64,000 nucleotides of DNA from Bostrychus sinensis (taxonomy: Eukaryota; Chordata; Actinopteri; Gobiiformes; Eleotridae), in assembly GCA_020698575.1 (NCBI GenBank), contig CM036239.1, forward strand, positions 47,581,763-47,645,762. The letters run 5' to 3'. A program made the translations under genes and the position numbers. Shown piece after piece: positions 13,944 through 24,483 of this stretch. Under the pieces are notes generated by a model that saw nothing but the letters and a program-made list of their open reading frames with translations, ran no database searches and was not told where the DNA came from. Each line of letters begins with the position of its first letter. Position 1 is the stretch's first letter.

Positions 13944-15026
13944 GCCTGTAACTGTGAACATATTAGTTGCTATGTGTTAAAAAAAACAACAACAACAATA
14001 TAGCAAGGAGCTGGACCAGGTTTCTACCCTTTTGCTGACCTAAATGATGAAACTCCACAAACTTTCCAGGAAGTCATTCTACAGCCAAGTGACCTTTCTG
14101 ATAATCCTGGGCCACAAAACAAAGGTCCCTATTGGTTCCCTAGCACCTCATGACAGCTCAAAGTTGACTTAAAGACCTCATAACACCTCCAGCAAACATT
14201 ACCAAAATGTGACAACACTACGTCCTTTTGAAACTGACCCAAGTACTGAACTCTTTGTTTATGACTGACTTTCCAAAGATGACCCAAAGCATGGCCAACA
14301 CTGCCATCTTTGTGGTCGATGACACAGTTAGTCTCACGGGAGACAATTAAATTTCTCTACTTCTCTGCTCAACAAGTGACTTTGTTTGCATTCATGTGTT
14401 GCTTTCACAGGACAATAGCCCAACTGTTTTATGAAGACTTACAACATTGTATTTAAACTGTTGGGTATTTGTTTCATCCACTGTTATTCACCAGTGTATT
14501 TGTATTATGTTATCATGAACCTTTCTCAGTATGAGTGTTAAAATGTTTAAAACCTAGCTAATGGAAGTGGAGTATTTGAATGTGTGTCCTTGGGGATGAC
14601 ACTTAGTAAAGGTCATCTGATGTCCATACATCTTGCTGCGAGCAAGTGACCGCCCTTTTGGCCCTCATTTAAATATGCCCACTCATCCACATTCTCGCTA
14701 CCTTTTTCACTTTGTTCCATCCTTCTCTCCTCTTCGTTCTGTTTGTTTTGTCGCTCTTGGTTTTATCTTCTTGTTATTTTCCCGGTGAGTTTATTTTAAC
14801 ACCTCTTGTCTCGTCGACGACTTCTATTAGTTTCAAACCACCTCAGTATTTGTTTTGCTTTAACTAAATTTTTTATTCATTTTTATAAGTATCATTTTTG
14901 CAGTTATTTTGGAGCCTGCCGCAGCATCTGCCAAGCGTTCGACACAGCGTCTGTCCTGACAACAGCTGTTTGATAAGTTTTCCCTTTTAAAGTTCGAGCC
15001 GCTGTGAAAAGCGTCCAACCTAACTT

Positions 15027-15330
15027 TCATCTGGGCATTAAAAGGACCTGCCAACGCTCCAAGACTTGACGCGCCTCACGCTGTACAACAGCACTCCTTC
15101 CCATAGCGACGCTCACGATCGCTGATCAGGGAAGTATAACACTGGCACTGGCGCTGTAGAGCTTCCAGAGGACCTGAGATCCCGGACCTTGTGGAGGAGC
15201 AACCGACACCACCCTGTGGCTCGGAGAGAGACCGCGCCGTGAGACTCCACCAGCAAACGGAGCCCACCGTCCGTCACACCCCTCCTCCTGCTCCAGATCA
15301 CCGCCAAGTAAGCAGTGCGTTTATGACAAC
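15027..15330 (+). other. Unidentified GC-rich region, left copy
   Basis: Equivalent of the 126-residue frame at 35,417-35,797, broken here by indels. Confidence 0.3.
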
Positions 15331-15831
15331 TCGAGTTTGCGTCAAATCTTAGGAGTTTATTTTTCACCTTTTAATACCTTACAATCGCCCATAAAATTAA
15401 AAACCATGCAAATGCTCCATTACAATTAGCGTCATTAATCCTGCATAGCTGTCTTATTCAAAGCCCATCCACTTGACGTTACCTGTGCCTTTCAGTACAC
15501 TATTTTACCTAAATCATGTTAAAAACTTTATGCTTAATGAAGTTAAGTGTTCTCAATCTCTGTTACGGAGTCCCTGCTGGTAACCCTCCCTAGACACTGG
15601 TTTTGACTGTTTAACTGAAATTATTCAGTCTAAGACTGAACATTGAGCTAAACCACTAACCCTTGTCTCTTATGTCAGCATAATAAAACAAATATATGCT
15701 ACAACAACTTCATAACAACTAATAAAATCTCTACAGTTTCTTCTCCAACTGCACCAACTTGGTATCCATTTAAAATACAGGTATGCTTTAATTTATTCTG
15801 GTAATCTGTATAAAAATAAAGTGCATCTTAC

Positions 15832-16023
15832 TTGGTAGTGTTTTTGTGATGTATTCGTAGTACTGTCTCACAGTGAGTCTCCAAACAGATGCAGCTGTTT
15901 TCCCTTCAGACAGGCAGTGATGACCGAAGCATTGTTGAACTGGCGGACTGTAGTGCCCCTAGTGGTATCCATTGGTTCTTGTAATAATATGCCAGAAGGT
16001 CAGGCCTCACCTCCTTGAGTTAC
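15832..16023 (-). pseudogene. NXPE esterase exon (GDS), left copy
   Basis: Left-copy version of the exon at 36,230-36,424. The acceptor side (minus strand TTGTTCAG) and the donor GTAAGATG are both present. Several one-base indels break the frame. Confidence 0.8.
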
Positions 16024-16092
16024 CTGAACAATGGACGAGATAGATTTACTCATATATATTATACTACCTACTTATTATTATTGTATATATAT

Positions 16093-16524
16093 AATGTCCT
16101 CTCGCCCTCCGTGGGCGGTTTCATCCATCCAAGCTCGGGTCCTCTACCAGAGGCCTGGGAGCTTGAGGGTTCTGCTGCAGTATCTTTGCTGTTCCTAGGA
16201 CTGCGCTCTTCTGGACTGAGATGTCTGATGTTTTTCCTGGGATCTGCTGTAGCCACTCTTCCAGTTTGGGGGTTACTGCCCCGAGTGCTCCGAGCCACGG
16301 GCACCCACTGTTGCCTTCACGTTCAGGCCTTCTCCAGTTCTTCTTGAGGCCTTTGTACTTCTCCAGTTTTCTCGTGTTCCTTTTTCCTGATGTTACAAGC
16401 GCTTGGTATTGCGATGTCAACCACAACGCTTTCTCTGCTGTTTGTCCATCACCACAATGTCCGGTTGGTTCGCACAAACCATTTTGTCTGTCTGGATCTG
16501 GAAGTCCCACAGGATCTTAGCTCG
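16093..16524 (-). pseudogene. 3' end of R4-like element C, cut by duplication edge
   Basis: Same as 36,499-36,934: 3' UTR plus the end of the endonuclease domain. At 16,524 the match to element C stops and unrelated sequence begins (AAAAACGGAAG). The element is therefore truncated by the duplication or assembly junction, not by retrotransposition. Confidence 0.9.
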
Positions 16525-16539
16525 AAAAACGGAAGTTTT

Positions 16540-17330
16540 CTGACGTCACGTGAAAAGGGTCTATTATCACAAGTTTGTCATACAAAAGGCAAATATAAAG
16601 GGATTTTAATATTTCTGATCAGTGTAAAACTATCTGCTCACCTGTGAAGCTTCCGTAACATTATATTAGCTCAGAGGCCCAAGAGGAGAGCGCAGGACCT
16701 GAAACAACAGAGACATTTAACTGAAGAGACGTTAGCTCATGAACAGTTAGCCACAAGCAACTGACACAAAAGCTGACAGAACTTTTGTAAGTTAATTTTG
16801 TAAAATTACTTCACAATTCACCTCTAAAATCCTGAAAATAATTCAGATATTTTTTGCTTGGTTAACAGTTACCATTTTTCAGTTAAAAAGCGAGCTAAGC
16901 TAAAGGCTACGAGCTAAGCTAAGCTAAGCAGGCTACTGCTTAACATTAGGTCAGAGAGAATTTGACAGAGGGAACTTAACATAACCAGATTCAGTTGTAG
17001 AAAACTTTGAACTAAATGATAATGACAGAATAATTAGATAAAAATTGTGTACAGACCTCTTATTTGACGTTTCTCTCAGAGCAGGAGGTCACTGCTGCCT
17101 TTGGCTGAGGAGGCTGAAGTTTGAATCTGACCCAGGACACTGGGTCGTCTGATTAACCCAACCTCTACACAGCAGCTGGGTCAAACAAAACTACCCAACT
17201 CTCTGTAAATAACCCAGGAAAACTACCCAACTCTCTGTAAATAACCCAGGAAAACTACCCAACTCTCTGTAAATAACCCAGTGATTGGGTTGAAAAAATA
17301 ACCCAGCAATTTTTAGGGTGCAGCTCAGAG
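16540..17330. repeat. Unclassified dispersed repeat, copy 1
   Basis: Similar to 50,800-51,545. Shared landmarks in the same order are GCTAAGCTA-type repeats (16,888-16,935), AATGACAGAATAATTAGATA (about 17,022), a GTACAGACC word and a GTTTGAATCTGAC word. It ends in AACCC/GGGTT-rich sequence. No coding content is visible, and the class is unknown. Confidence 0.6.
17191..17282. repeat. 32-bp tandem repeat, three copies
   Basis: The unit starting CTACCCAACTCTCTG begins at 17,191, 17,223 and 17,255, and includes TAAATAACCCAGG. It lies inside the dispersed repeat. A looser AGAGACC minisatellite follows at about 17,328-17,388. Confidence 0.9.
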
Positions 17331-17389
17331 ACCAGAGACCAGCTCAGAGACCAGAGACCAGAGACCAACTCAGAGACCAGAGACTGGCT

Positions 17390-18960
17390 GGCGTTCTGTT
17401 GATCTGACTGTTCAGTAAACTAAACACTAATACAGCTAAATCCACATTTAAACTAAATAATCTGTTTTTATTAATGCTGTTTTGGTAAATGCTGAAATTC
17501 CCAGTATTCTTTTTGCATTTGCTTGCTTATATTTATTAAGTTTAAACATAAATAGATACACAGTCGTTACTGAGCACAAGCAAAGTTAGCGTTGACCTGG
17601 CCCTCTGCAACCGGCCCAGACTCAAAAGTGGCAGGAAAAAATAATTGCTCACCCCTGATCTAGGTGATTGGAGATAATAATTAGTGACTGTACTTTGTCA
17701 TCAGACACAAACTTTCAAAAGTACTGCAGGGATACATGAGTGAATGATTACATCAGAAATCATATTTACAAAAAAAGAATAAGCGGAAGAAGATAAATAA
17801 ATGAATGAATGATGTAAAATCACAGAAACTCTTTTCAGCCAGTGTCCGTTATAGCGCACAGTCTGAAAGTGGCAGTAGATTTGTTCTGACACTGGAACAT
17901 CCTGTTCATTATCTGATGATCATGTAGTCACTGTTTTTGTTGTTTTTTGTTTTTTTTCATCAACACATACACATCCATCTGTGTGCTCTGTGTCTGTTTT
18001 ATAGTCACAGAGCCAGTTTTAAAAGGCATTCCTAACATTGTACACTTGAAAGACACTGGGCTAATGCCTGACACGTGGCATTCTGAAATAAAAAAATGAC
18101 CTGTAACATCCTGAATCTATCAGTGCTATAACAGCATCTCATATTACTGTGTACTGAATGACGCCATCAGCATCGCGAGACTTTAGTGTGTGTGTATGTG
18201 ATTTTGTGAGCTCCAACAAGGCTGAATAAACGTGCCTGAAGTTATGATTAGTCAAGTCTATTTCATAAATGATAAGTTACAGACAGTATCACATACTGCT
18301 ACCACAAACATACAACTGAGTCATGATTTATTTTTATAACTTTTTTTAACCAAAACAAGTTTGTAAATGACTAAAACGCAGTATTTGTAAAATATTTTCT
18401 TGACATCGAGCTGTAAAGAGGAACATTTTATCCATTAGTTGTGTAAGGAGCATGGGAATATTCGGCTACCACTAACTCCCAATGTTGTGATATTGCAGCG
18501 TTGACAAAATCTAATATAATCAAAACATACAATGTTCTTTTCATATGAACATGGTCTGTACATGTCACTAAACACAGAACAAATATTACAGATGCATCAC
18601 TTTAGTAAATCTGGTTTTATCCAGGTTTCTAAAACAAAAACATACAAACAGGGTTGAGGTCAGATAAAAAGGCTGAATTACAAACTGAACCAGACAAAAG
18701 CAGTACCAGGTTGAACAATAAGACTCACTTAAAATGTAAATATAGGATTTTAATTGAAAAGAAGAAACAAGGTTTATTTTGCACAAGTTGAAACTTTTGT
18801 TGTAATATTACAACCATGAGCCTTTGGGAGTTAAAGTGGAACTCAGTAACTTTTTTGGTTTAAATAAACAGTTTTGGAGTCTGTGTGATGGTTAAATGAG
18901 TTGTTGTGGGGTTAATGAAGCATCTTCCCCTGGTGTTACTGAGTTCCACTTTAATTTCAC
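17390..18960. other. Intergenic or intronic sequence, nothing recognised
   Basis: AT-rich sequence outside the duplication. No motif-bearing frame, RNA gene or clear repeat was recognised. Short frames at 17,701 and 18,586 (minus) have no recognisable content. Confidence 0.5.
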
Positions 18961-18977
18961 AATCTTCATTATAACAT

Positions 18978-19531
18978 TCAGCCTCTCTTTATGGGGCATG
19001 TGTAGGACAGAATCCCATCCATCATGAGTTTGATGATCGGAGGTGGTGGGTGGACATTGTGTTCCTGGTTAGAGGCCTGTACCATCTCCCAGGCCTCCAA
19101 CAGGAGAACATCCATATCTTTGAACACTGCCCGGAGCACCTTGTCAATCTGGAGAATGTACCAATCACTGTAGTTCAAACTTATGTTCAGATCCACCTCC
19201 CTCAGGTTCGCAGTTCGGACAATGACTTTTGTGTCTGGAGCTCTTTTTTTCAGACGTTGTATTGCTTTGCGAATGGTCATGAGCCGCTGATAGTAGACCT
19301 CCAGGGGGAAACAGGCAAAGTGAGCCCAGACGCCTATGACGACAGCGGTGTTAGCTCCACCAGGCAATCTGTCCAGTTCATTTGCCACATATTGAATATG
19401 GGACACAGGCATAAATAGGAAGGAGATGGGATGGCCATGGCTGCGGTACGTCACCATAATGTCATTAGTGTAGTCTATGGCCATGAATGGGCCACATTGA
19501 GCTGCACTGTGCTTGTCGAACTTCTGTAATT
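18978..19531 (-). CDS. NXPE-family last coding exon (second paralogue or alternative exon)
   Basis: C-terminal part of the PC-esterase domain of an NXPE family protein. The NXPE family is secreted or Golgi-lumen, and its biochemical role is poorly known. Seen: a minus-strand frame with GPFMAIDYTNDI, YVANELDRLPGG, VIGVWAHF, YYQRLMTIRKAIQRL, VIVRTANL, LLLEAWEM, LHP-type His context and a final SYTCP before the stop at 18,978. The acceptor TTTTTCAG precedes 19,531. The exon begins with two bases that complete a codon, the same phase as the exon at 32,342-32,904, which is clearly similar but not identical. It lies outside the duplication and is fully open, so it is the best-preserved NXPE exon here. 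Its upstream exons are not identified; it may belong to a tandem NXPE gene or serve as an alternative last exon. The Glu in EAWEM stands where mammalian relatives have Asp (from memory). Confidence 0.85.
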
Positions 19532-19855
19532 CTGAAAAAGAAAAAGGGACACAGTTGGAATACAGTAACAGTATTAAAGATATCCACAAGCATCATTTGT
19601 CTGATGTGTAACTATAGCCTGTTCAGCCATCCTAATGATTTTTCTATTCTTTATAAATAATTAAATTGGTCCTCATGGTATTAACTTGGATTTACAAGAA
19701 CAGGTGGACAGAAATTAAACTATCTAAACTATAAAAGAAATTAGATCAATGTGCAACCAATTAGAAAAGAGGGGGCAGTATCAAGTGATATCTGCATTTC
19801 ACCCATGGATATTTTATGGAACAGGATAGTGAGTGACGCCATGACCACTGTAGTG

Positions 19856-20277
19856 GAAATTCATTAATTCCTGTGTTATCCTACTGTCATTTTATTGTCT
19901 GAGCTTAGTGCTGTACAAGGACTAAGACATGGGTAGCAGCTGTAAGGCCAAAGGATGTTGTGTCTTAGTGCACACGAGGCTAGGACATGGCGTCTTCTTA
20001 TAAATTAGAGCAAAAGTCTTAAGATATGCTTGTGACTCTGGGACACGGACTCTTTTCCTGTGTATGCCTAGTGTAAAACCTACCTTCTGCTAAGGGGAGA
20101 GGACACTCTGCATCTCTCCTTTGTGCCGTGTTCTCCTTGTGCACAAGTAAATTAAAGACAACTTGCTGATTGACCCAGACCCTGTATTCTTGTCAAGTAT
20201 CTCTATCAAAAATTTCCATAACAATCACCACATGTGATTTTTCTGCAGAAGTTTCACGGAACGGCCACTAATTAAAT
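19856..20277 (+). other. Possible LTR (retrovirus-like or Gypsy-like), degenerate
   Basis: The region ends in a stretch resembling an R-U5 tail (AAGTAAATTAAAGACAACTT, then CTGATTGACCCAGACC). It is followed at 20,278 by TGGCATCAGAGG, which resembles a primer-binding site for initiator Met tRNA (commonly TGGTATCAGAG). No gag or pol coding follows; L1-like sequence begins within 240 bases. LTR limits are guesses, and no second LTR was found apart from the duplicate at the window start. Confidence 0.3.
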
Positions 20278-20514
20278 TGGCATCAGAGGAGAGGGGTCAA
20301 GGTCATATTATACATCCATGGTTTCACCAGAGGACAAAACTAAAATGCTGTGCACACAGCAGACAATGAGGTATATTAAGTTTTTAAATGGTCAGGACTT
20401 CTGGGTGGTGCAGGAACGGTATGGACGTATAGCTTGGAGCTCTGCGGTGTCGGTTAATAAAAATACCTCCCGGTGAGATAACAACTCAATAATACTCATA
20501 ATTATAACATTTTG

Positions 20515-20985
20515 ATGGGGAAAATGCCCAAACAACAGGGAAACGTTGACCAAATGGGAGAGGGCAGCGACGACAATGCTAACTCTGCTCCAGGAGATGC
20601 TAACATGGCCACCCAGTACGGTAAGCTGTTTGGGGGCCTGGTGTTTCTTTCTAATGAGCTACGGGACTTTAAAAAAGATATTGAGCAAGAACTGGGCAAT
20701 TTTAAAAATGAAGTGAGGACATCTATGAAGGAAGACTTAAACAAGTTCAAAAAAGATGTACGATAGCAATTGCAAAGCCAGAATGCTATCATAGCTGATG
20801 TCCAAGCACGTATAGCAGATCTCGAGGTGGCGTGCCTTGAAATGAAAGATCCATTGCTTACTATGATTAAACAAAACAGTGAGATGCATGACAAGATTGT
20901 GGACTTAGAAAGTTGTGGCCGGAGAAACAACATATGAATCTATGGGGTGCTAGAGAAGAAAGAGTCCTTGCCTGGAAAATCCAGA
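20515..20985 (+). pseudogene. L1/Tx1-like LINE ORF1 fragment (coiled coil)
   Basis: ATG at 20,515 opens 83 codons with KLFGGLVFLSNELRDFKKDI and a charged helix, then a TAG at 20,764. The same frame continues after the stop with IIADVQARIADLE, MIKQNSEMHDKIVDLESC and GRRNNI. This heptad-rich stretch ending in (L/D)E-GRRNN is typical of the coiled coil before the RRM-like domain of L1/Tx1 ORF1 proteins, which chaperone LINE RNA. The RRM-like and C-terminal domains are missing, so this is a dead fragment. A separate piece of such a C-terminal domain lies at 47,188-47,455. Confidence 0.65.
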
Positions 20986-21613
20986 ATGATATGTTTCTGT
21001 ATTATTATACAGAGAAATATCAGTCTGGTCGCCGTCCGTCGTGGTTGGATTCAAATCCCAACCGTACCGTGCATTTTGATTTGTTTATTTAAGTCACGTG
21101 TTCTTTGCGAGCAGCGTCCTCAACAACAACAATCAAGATGGTGACCGAGGAGCCGAGAGTTTGTTTCATTCAGCAGTAAATTCTGTTTTAAAAACATAAA
21201 CCAAAAACATATGGAGTCATTAAAACCACAGCAGCTTACAGCACTAGAAGCCTTTATTTAAAAAAAAAAGATGTTTTCGCGTTGCTCACTTTCTTGTCGC
21301 TTTGTTAACGTCACGTCTGCCATTTTCTGTTTGGCTTACTCCGCTGTCAGTTTACTCAGGTTTGCTCTGCTCTATAAATCGAACTGATTCAGTAGCGACC
21401 AGACTCATCACTGGTACAGCGCTGAGGCTGGAATTCCCAGGCAAGGCAAATCCATCCCTGATTTTGGCTCAGAATTGCTGAAAACACACTTCAAGTTACC
21501 AGACGGAGTTCAACTTCAAATGCAGCGGTCACATAGAGCATTGATTCCCAAACCAGCCCTTGCTGCCCCTCCCAGGTCAATAATCGTCACTTTCCTCCAG
21601 TTCTAGGTTAAAT
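20986..21613 (+). other. Unclassified repeat with helicase-like remnant
   Basis: Mostly unrecognised. At 21,206-21,250 the plus strand reads MESLKPQQLTALEAFI, which resembles the entry (Q-motif) region of RecQ-like helicases found in some fish repeats. The next frame gives KKDVFALLTF, which would follow it. No Walker motif is visible. The assignment is weak. Confidence 0.2.
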
Positions 21614-21684
21614 ATCCATATACTCATTTCAGGGGATAACATGGGTTAAGCAAGACTCTGTGAGCACCAATAAGCGGGGGTTAA
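21614..21684 (+). repeat. Flanking direct repeat, left (about 70 bp)
   Basis: Starts ATATACTCATTTCAGG and contains GTTAAGCAAGACTCTG and AGCACCAATAAGC. It matches 22,478-22,548 with about 8 mismatches, on the other side of the RTE-like fragment. It may be a long target-site duplication or an older repeat. Confidence 0.7.
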
Positions 21685-21686
21685 TT

Positions 21687-22480
21687 TCCATCCATCCATC
21701 TTCTTCCCTCACAATACGTTTGGGTCTGCTGAGTCTGTCCGGCCTCCTCCTCCACCAGTGGATCCAAATCACCACCAGGTGGTGATCAGTAACAGCTCAG
21801 CCCCTCTCTTCACCCGAGTGTCCAAGACACAAGGCCGAAGGTCAGATGACACAACAACAAACTCAATCATTGACCTCTGGCCTAGGGAGTCCTGGTGCCC
21901 TGTGCACTGATGGACACCTTGTGCTTGAACATGGTGTTTGTTATGGACAAACTGTGGCTAGCACAGAAGTCCAATAACAGAACACTGCTCAGGTTCAGAT
22001 CAGGGAGGCCGTTCCTCCCAATCACACCCCTCCAGGTGTCACTGTCGCTGCCCACGTGAGCGTTGAAGTCCCCCAGTAGAACGACAGAGTCCCCAGTTGG
22101 AGCACTTTCCAGCACCCCTCCCAGGGACTCCCAGAAGGCCAGGTACTCTACACTGCTGTTTGGCCCGTAAGCCGAAACAACAGTGAGAGACCTGTCCCCA
22201 ACCCGAAGGCATAGGGACGCGACCCTCTCATTCACCGGGAAAACTCCAACACATGGCGGCTGAGCTGGGAGCTATGAGCAAGCCCACACCAGCCCCGCCT
22301 CTCACCGCGGGCAACGCCAGAGTAGAAGAGAGTCCAGCTCCTCTCAAGGAGTTGGGTTCCAGAGCCCAAGCTGTAGGTGGAGGTGAGTCTGACTAAATGC
22401 GTCAGTTCTATGGACAGCACAGAACAGCGAGCAAGAGAGAGGCTCACATAGTTTCACCATAACCAGAAGTAACGCACATA
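21687..22480 (-). pseudogene. RTE-like LINE, APE endonuclease fragment
   Basis: Minus-strand frames give LVRLTSTYSLGSGTQLLER, GVARGER, then VGDRSLTVVSAYGPNSS, ESAPTGDSVVLLGDFNAHVG, GVIGRNGLPDLN and LLDFCASHSLSITNTMF. This is the apurinic-endonuclease-like domain (the GDFNAHVG core is visible) of a common fish non-LTR family, here assigned to RTE. Frameshifts divide it. The element then jumps to a short tail with GGATGG repeats (CCATCCATCCATC on the plus strand at 21,687), so the RT is missing. A 70-bp direct repeat flanks it (21,614-21,684 and 22,478-22,548). A relative with the RT part lies at 47,486-48,910. Confidence 0.8.
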
Positions 22481-22548
22481 TACTCATTTCAGGTGATAAC
22501 GCAGGTTAAGCAAGACTCTGGGAGCACCAATAAGCAGGGCTTAATTTG
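22478..22548 (+). repeat. Flanking direct repeat, right (about 70 bp)
   Basis: Partner of 21,614-21,684, with the same order of words and small substitutions (GGTGATAACGCAGG here, GGGGATAACATGGG there). Confidence 0.7.
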
Positions 22549-22716
22549 TTTCAACTCTATCCAAACATTTGATATATTAGTTGCACCTTAAAATGGTTAA
22601 AAGTGTTCATCTATGTAAATAATTTTCATTATAAAACATTATAAGGCATATTTAAATATCCAACTGTAATAGAAAGAATGCCGAAGAAAGTGCACACCAG
22701 ATGTTGGACATTTCTA

Positions 22717-22718
<2 letters not shown>

Positions 22719-22779
<61 letters not shown>

Positions 22780-22807
22780 TTTTTTTTATATATATATATA
22801 TATATAA
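22719..22807. repeat. (TA)n microsatellite at 3' end of element A
   Basis: About 57 bases of pure TA, then CAATTTTTTTT, then another TA run touching the end of element A. TA tracts recur at R4-like element ends in this window. Confidence 0.95.
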
Positions 22808-24483
22808 AATTGTCCTCTCGCCCTCCGCGGGCGGTTTCATCCATCCAAGCTCGGGTCCTCGGGCCTGGGAGCTTGAGGGTTCTGGACAGTATCTTTGCTG
22901 TTCCTAGGTCTGTGCTCTTCTGGACTGAGATGTCTGATGTTTTTCCTGGGATCTGCTGTAGCCACTCTTCCAGTTTGGGGGTTACTGCCCCGAGTGTTCC
23001 GATGACCACGGGCACCACTGTTGCCTTCACTTTCCAGGCCTTCTCAAGTTCTTCTTTGAGGCCTTTGTACTTCTCCAGTTTCTCGTGTTCCTTTTTCCTG
23101 ATGTTACAATCGCTTGGTATTGCGATGTCAACCACAACGGCTTTCCTCTGCTGTTTGTCCATCACCACAATGTCCAGTTGGTTCGCCACTACCATTTTGT
23201 CTGTCTGGATCTGGAAATCCCACAGGATCTTAGCTCGGTCATTCTCTATCACCTTTGGAGGTGTTTCCCATCTTGACCTCGGGACTTCCAGACTGTACTC
23301 TGCACAGATGTTCCTGTACACTATACCAGCCACTTGGTTATGACGCTCCATGTATGCTTTCCCTGCCAGCATCTTACAGCCTGCAGTTTTGTGCTGGATT
23401 GTCTCAGGGGCCTCTTTGCACAGTCTGCACCTGGGGTCTTGTCTTGTATGGTAGATCTGGGCCTCTATTGCTCTGGTGCTCAAGGCCTGCTCCTGTGCAG
23501 CCATGATCAGTGCCTCTGTGCTGTCCTTCAGTCCAGCCCTTTCTAGCCATTGGTAGGATTTCTCGATGTCAGCCACTTCAGTTATCTGTCGATGGTACAT
23601 CCCATGTAGGGGCTTTTCCTCCCATGATGGTTCCTCCAGCACCTCGTCCTCTGTTTTCCACTGCTTGAGGCATTCACTGAGCACTTTGTCCATTGAGGCC
23701 ATCTTCCTGATGTATTCAAGGATCTTGGATGTTTCATCCTGGACAGTGGTTCTGACACTCACCAGTCCTCTGCCTCCTTCCTTGCGCTTAGTGTACAGTC
23801 TCAGGGTGCTGGATTTGGGGTGGAACCCTCCATGCATGGTCAGGAGCTTCCATGTTTTCACATCTGTGGTCTGAATCTCTTCCTATCGCCAACTTATTAT
23901 TCCCGCAGGGTATCTGATGACCGGCAGGGCATAGCTGTTGATTGCCCGGACTTTGTTCTTGCCATTGAGCTGACTCCTTAGGACTTGCCTTACTCGTTGG
24001 AGATATTTGGCTGTGGCTGCTTTTCTTGTGGCCTGGTCCAGGTTGTCATTTGCTTGTTGGATTCCAAGGTACTTGTAGCTGTCCTCAATGTCTGCTATTC
24101 TGCCGTCTGAGAGTGGGACCCCTACTGTATGGATTACCTTCCCTCTCTTTGTCACTATCCACCCACACTTCTCACCGCGAATGACATTCCGATGTCATTG
24201 CTGTAGATCCTGGTTGGCTGGATCAGTGAGTCAATGTCTCTCTTGCTCTTGGCGTACAGCTTGATATCATCCATGTAGAGGAGGTGACTGATGGTGGCCC
24301 CGTTCCTGAGTCGGTACCCGTAGCCAGTCTTGGTGATTATCTGGCTGAGGGGGTTCAGACCTATGCAGAACAGCAGCGGGGACAGAGCATCGCCTTGGTA
24401 TATCCCACATTTGATGGACACTTGTGCAATTGGCTTGCAGTTGGCCTCAAGGGTGGTCTTCCACTGCCTCATCGAGTTTGCCA
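22808..24483 (-). pseudogene. R4/Dong/Rex6-like LINE, 5'-truncated copy A
   Basis: C-terminal two-thirds of a non-LTR retrotransposon with a restriction-enzyme-like endonuclease. In element order: RT from NSMRQWKTTLEAN through the catalytic YMDD (LLYMDDIKLYAKS); a thumb region; a CCHC finger CRLCKEAPETIQHKTAGC (C-x2-C-x8-H-x4-C); and an endonuclease with PDX..D geometry (LDIVVMDKQ then VVVDIAIP; the PD is LD in this copy). The 410-residue minus frame at 22,629-23,861 covers the C-terminal part, and a frameshift near 23,880 separates the RT. The 5' break is at about 24,482, within RT. Element 3' UTR ends CGAGAGGACAAT followed by TA repeats. Confidence 0.9.

Larger units (their letters stand above)
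1..16524 (+). repeat. Left copy of 16.5-kb direct duplication (indel-rich)
   Basis: Collinear with 20,145-36,934. The first bases match 20,145 onward, and the match stops after the AGCTCG at 16,519-16,524, which corresponds to 36,929-36,934. The left copy is 266 bases shorter. In stretches compared by eye (for example 13,561-13,740 against about 33,930-34,110, and 4,321-4,500 against about 24,540-24,720) nearly all differences are one-base insertions or deletions. Some substitutions occur in the first 2 kb and within the LINE copies. Frames open in the right copy (NXPE last exon, R4-like copy B) are broken here. Such an indel-dominated pattern is expected for an unpolished long-read consensus more than for evolutionary divergence. 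The duplication may extend left beyond the window. Confidence 0.95.

Noticed and set aside
22678..22840. Frames with runs of Tyr-Ile (YIYIYI) across TA repeats
   Set aside because: Microsatellite translation; any methionine in them is not a meaningful start for the adjoining LINE protein.
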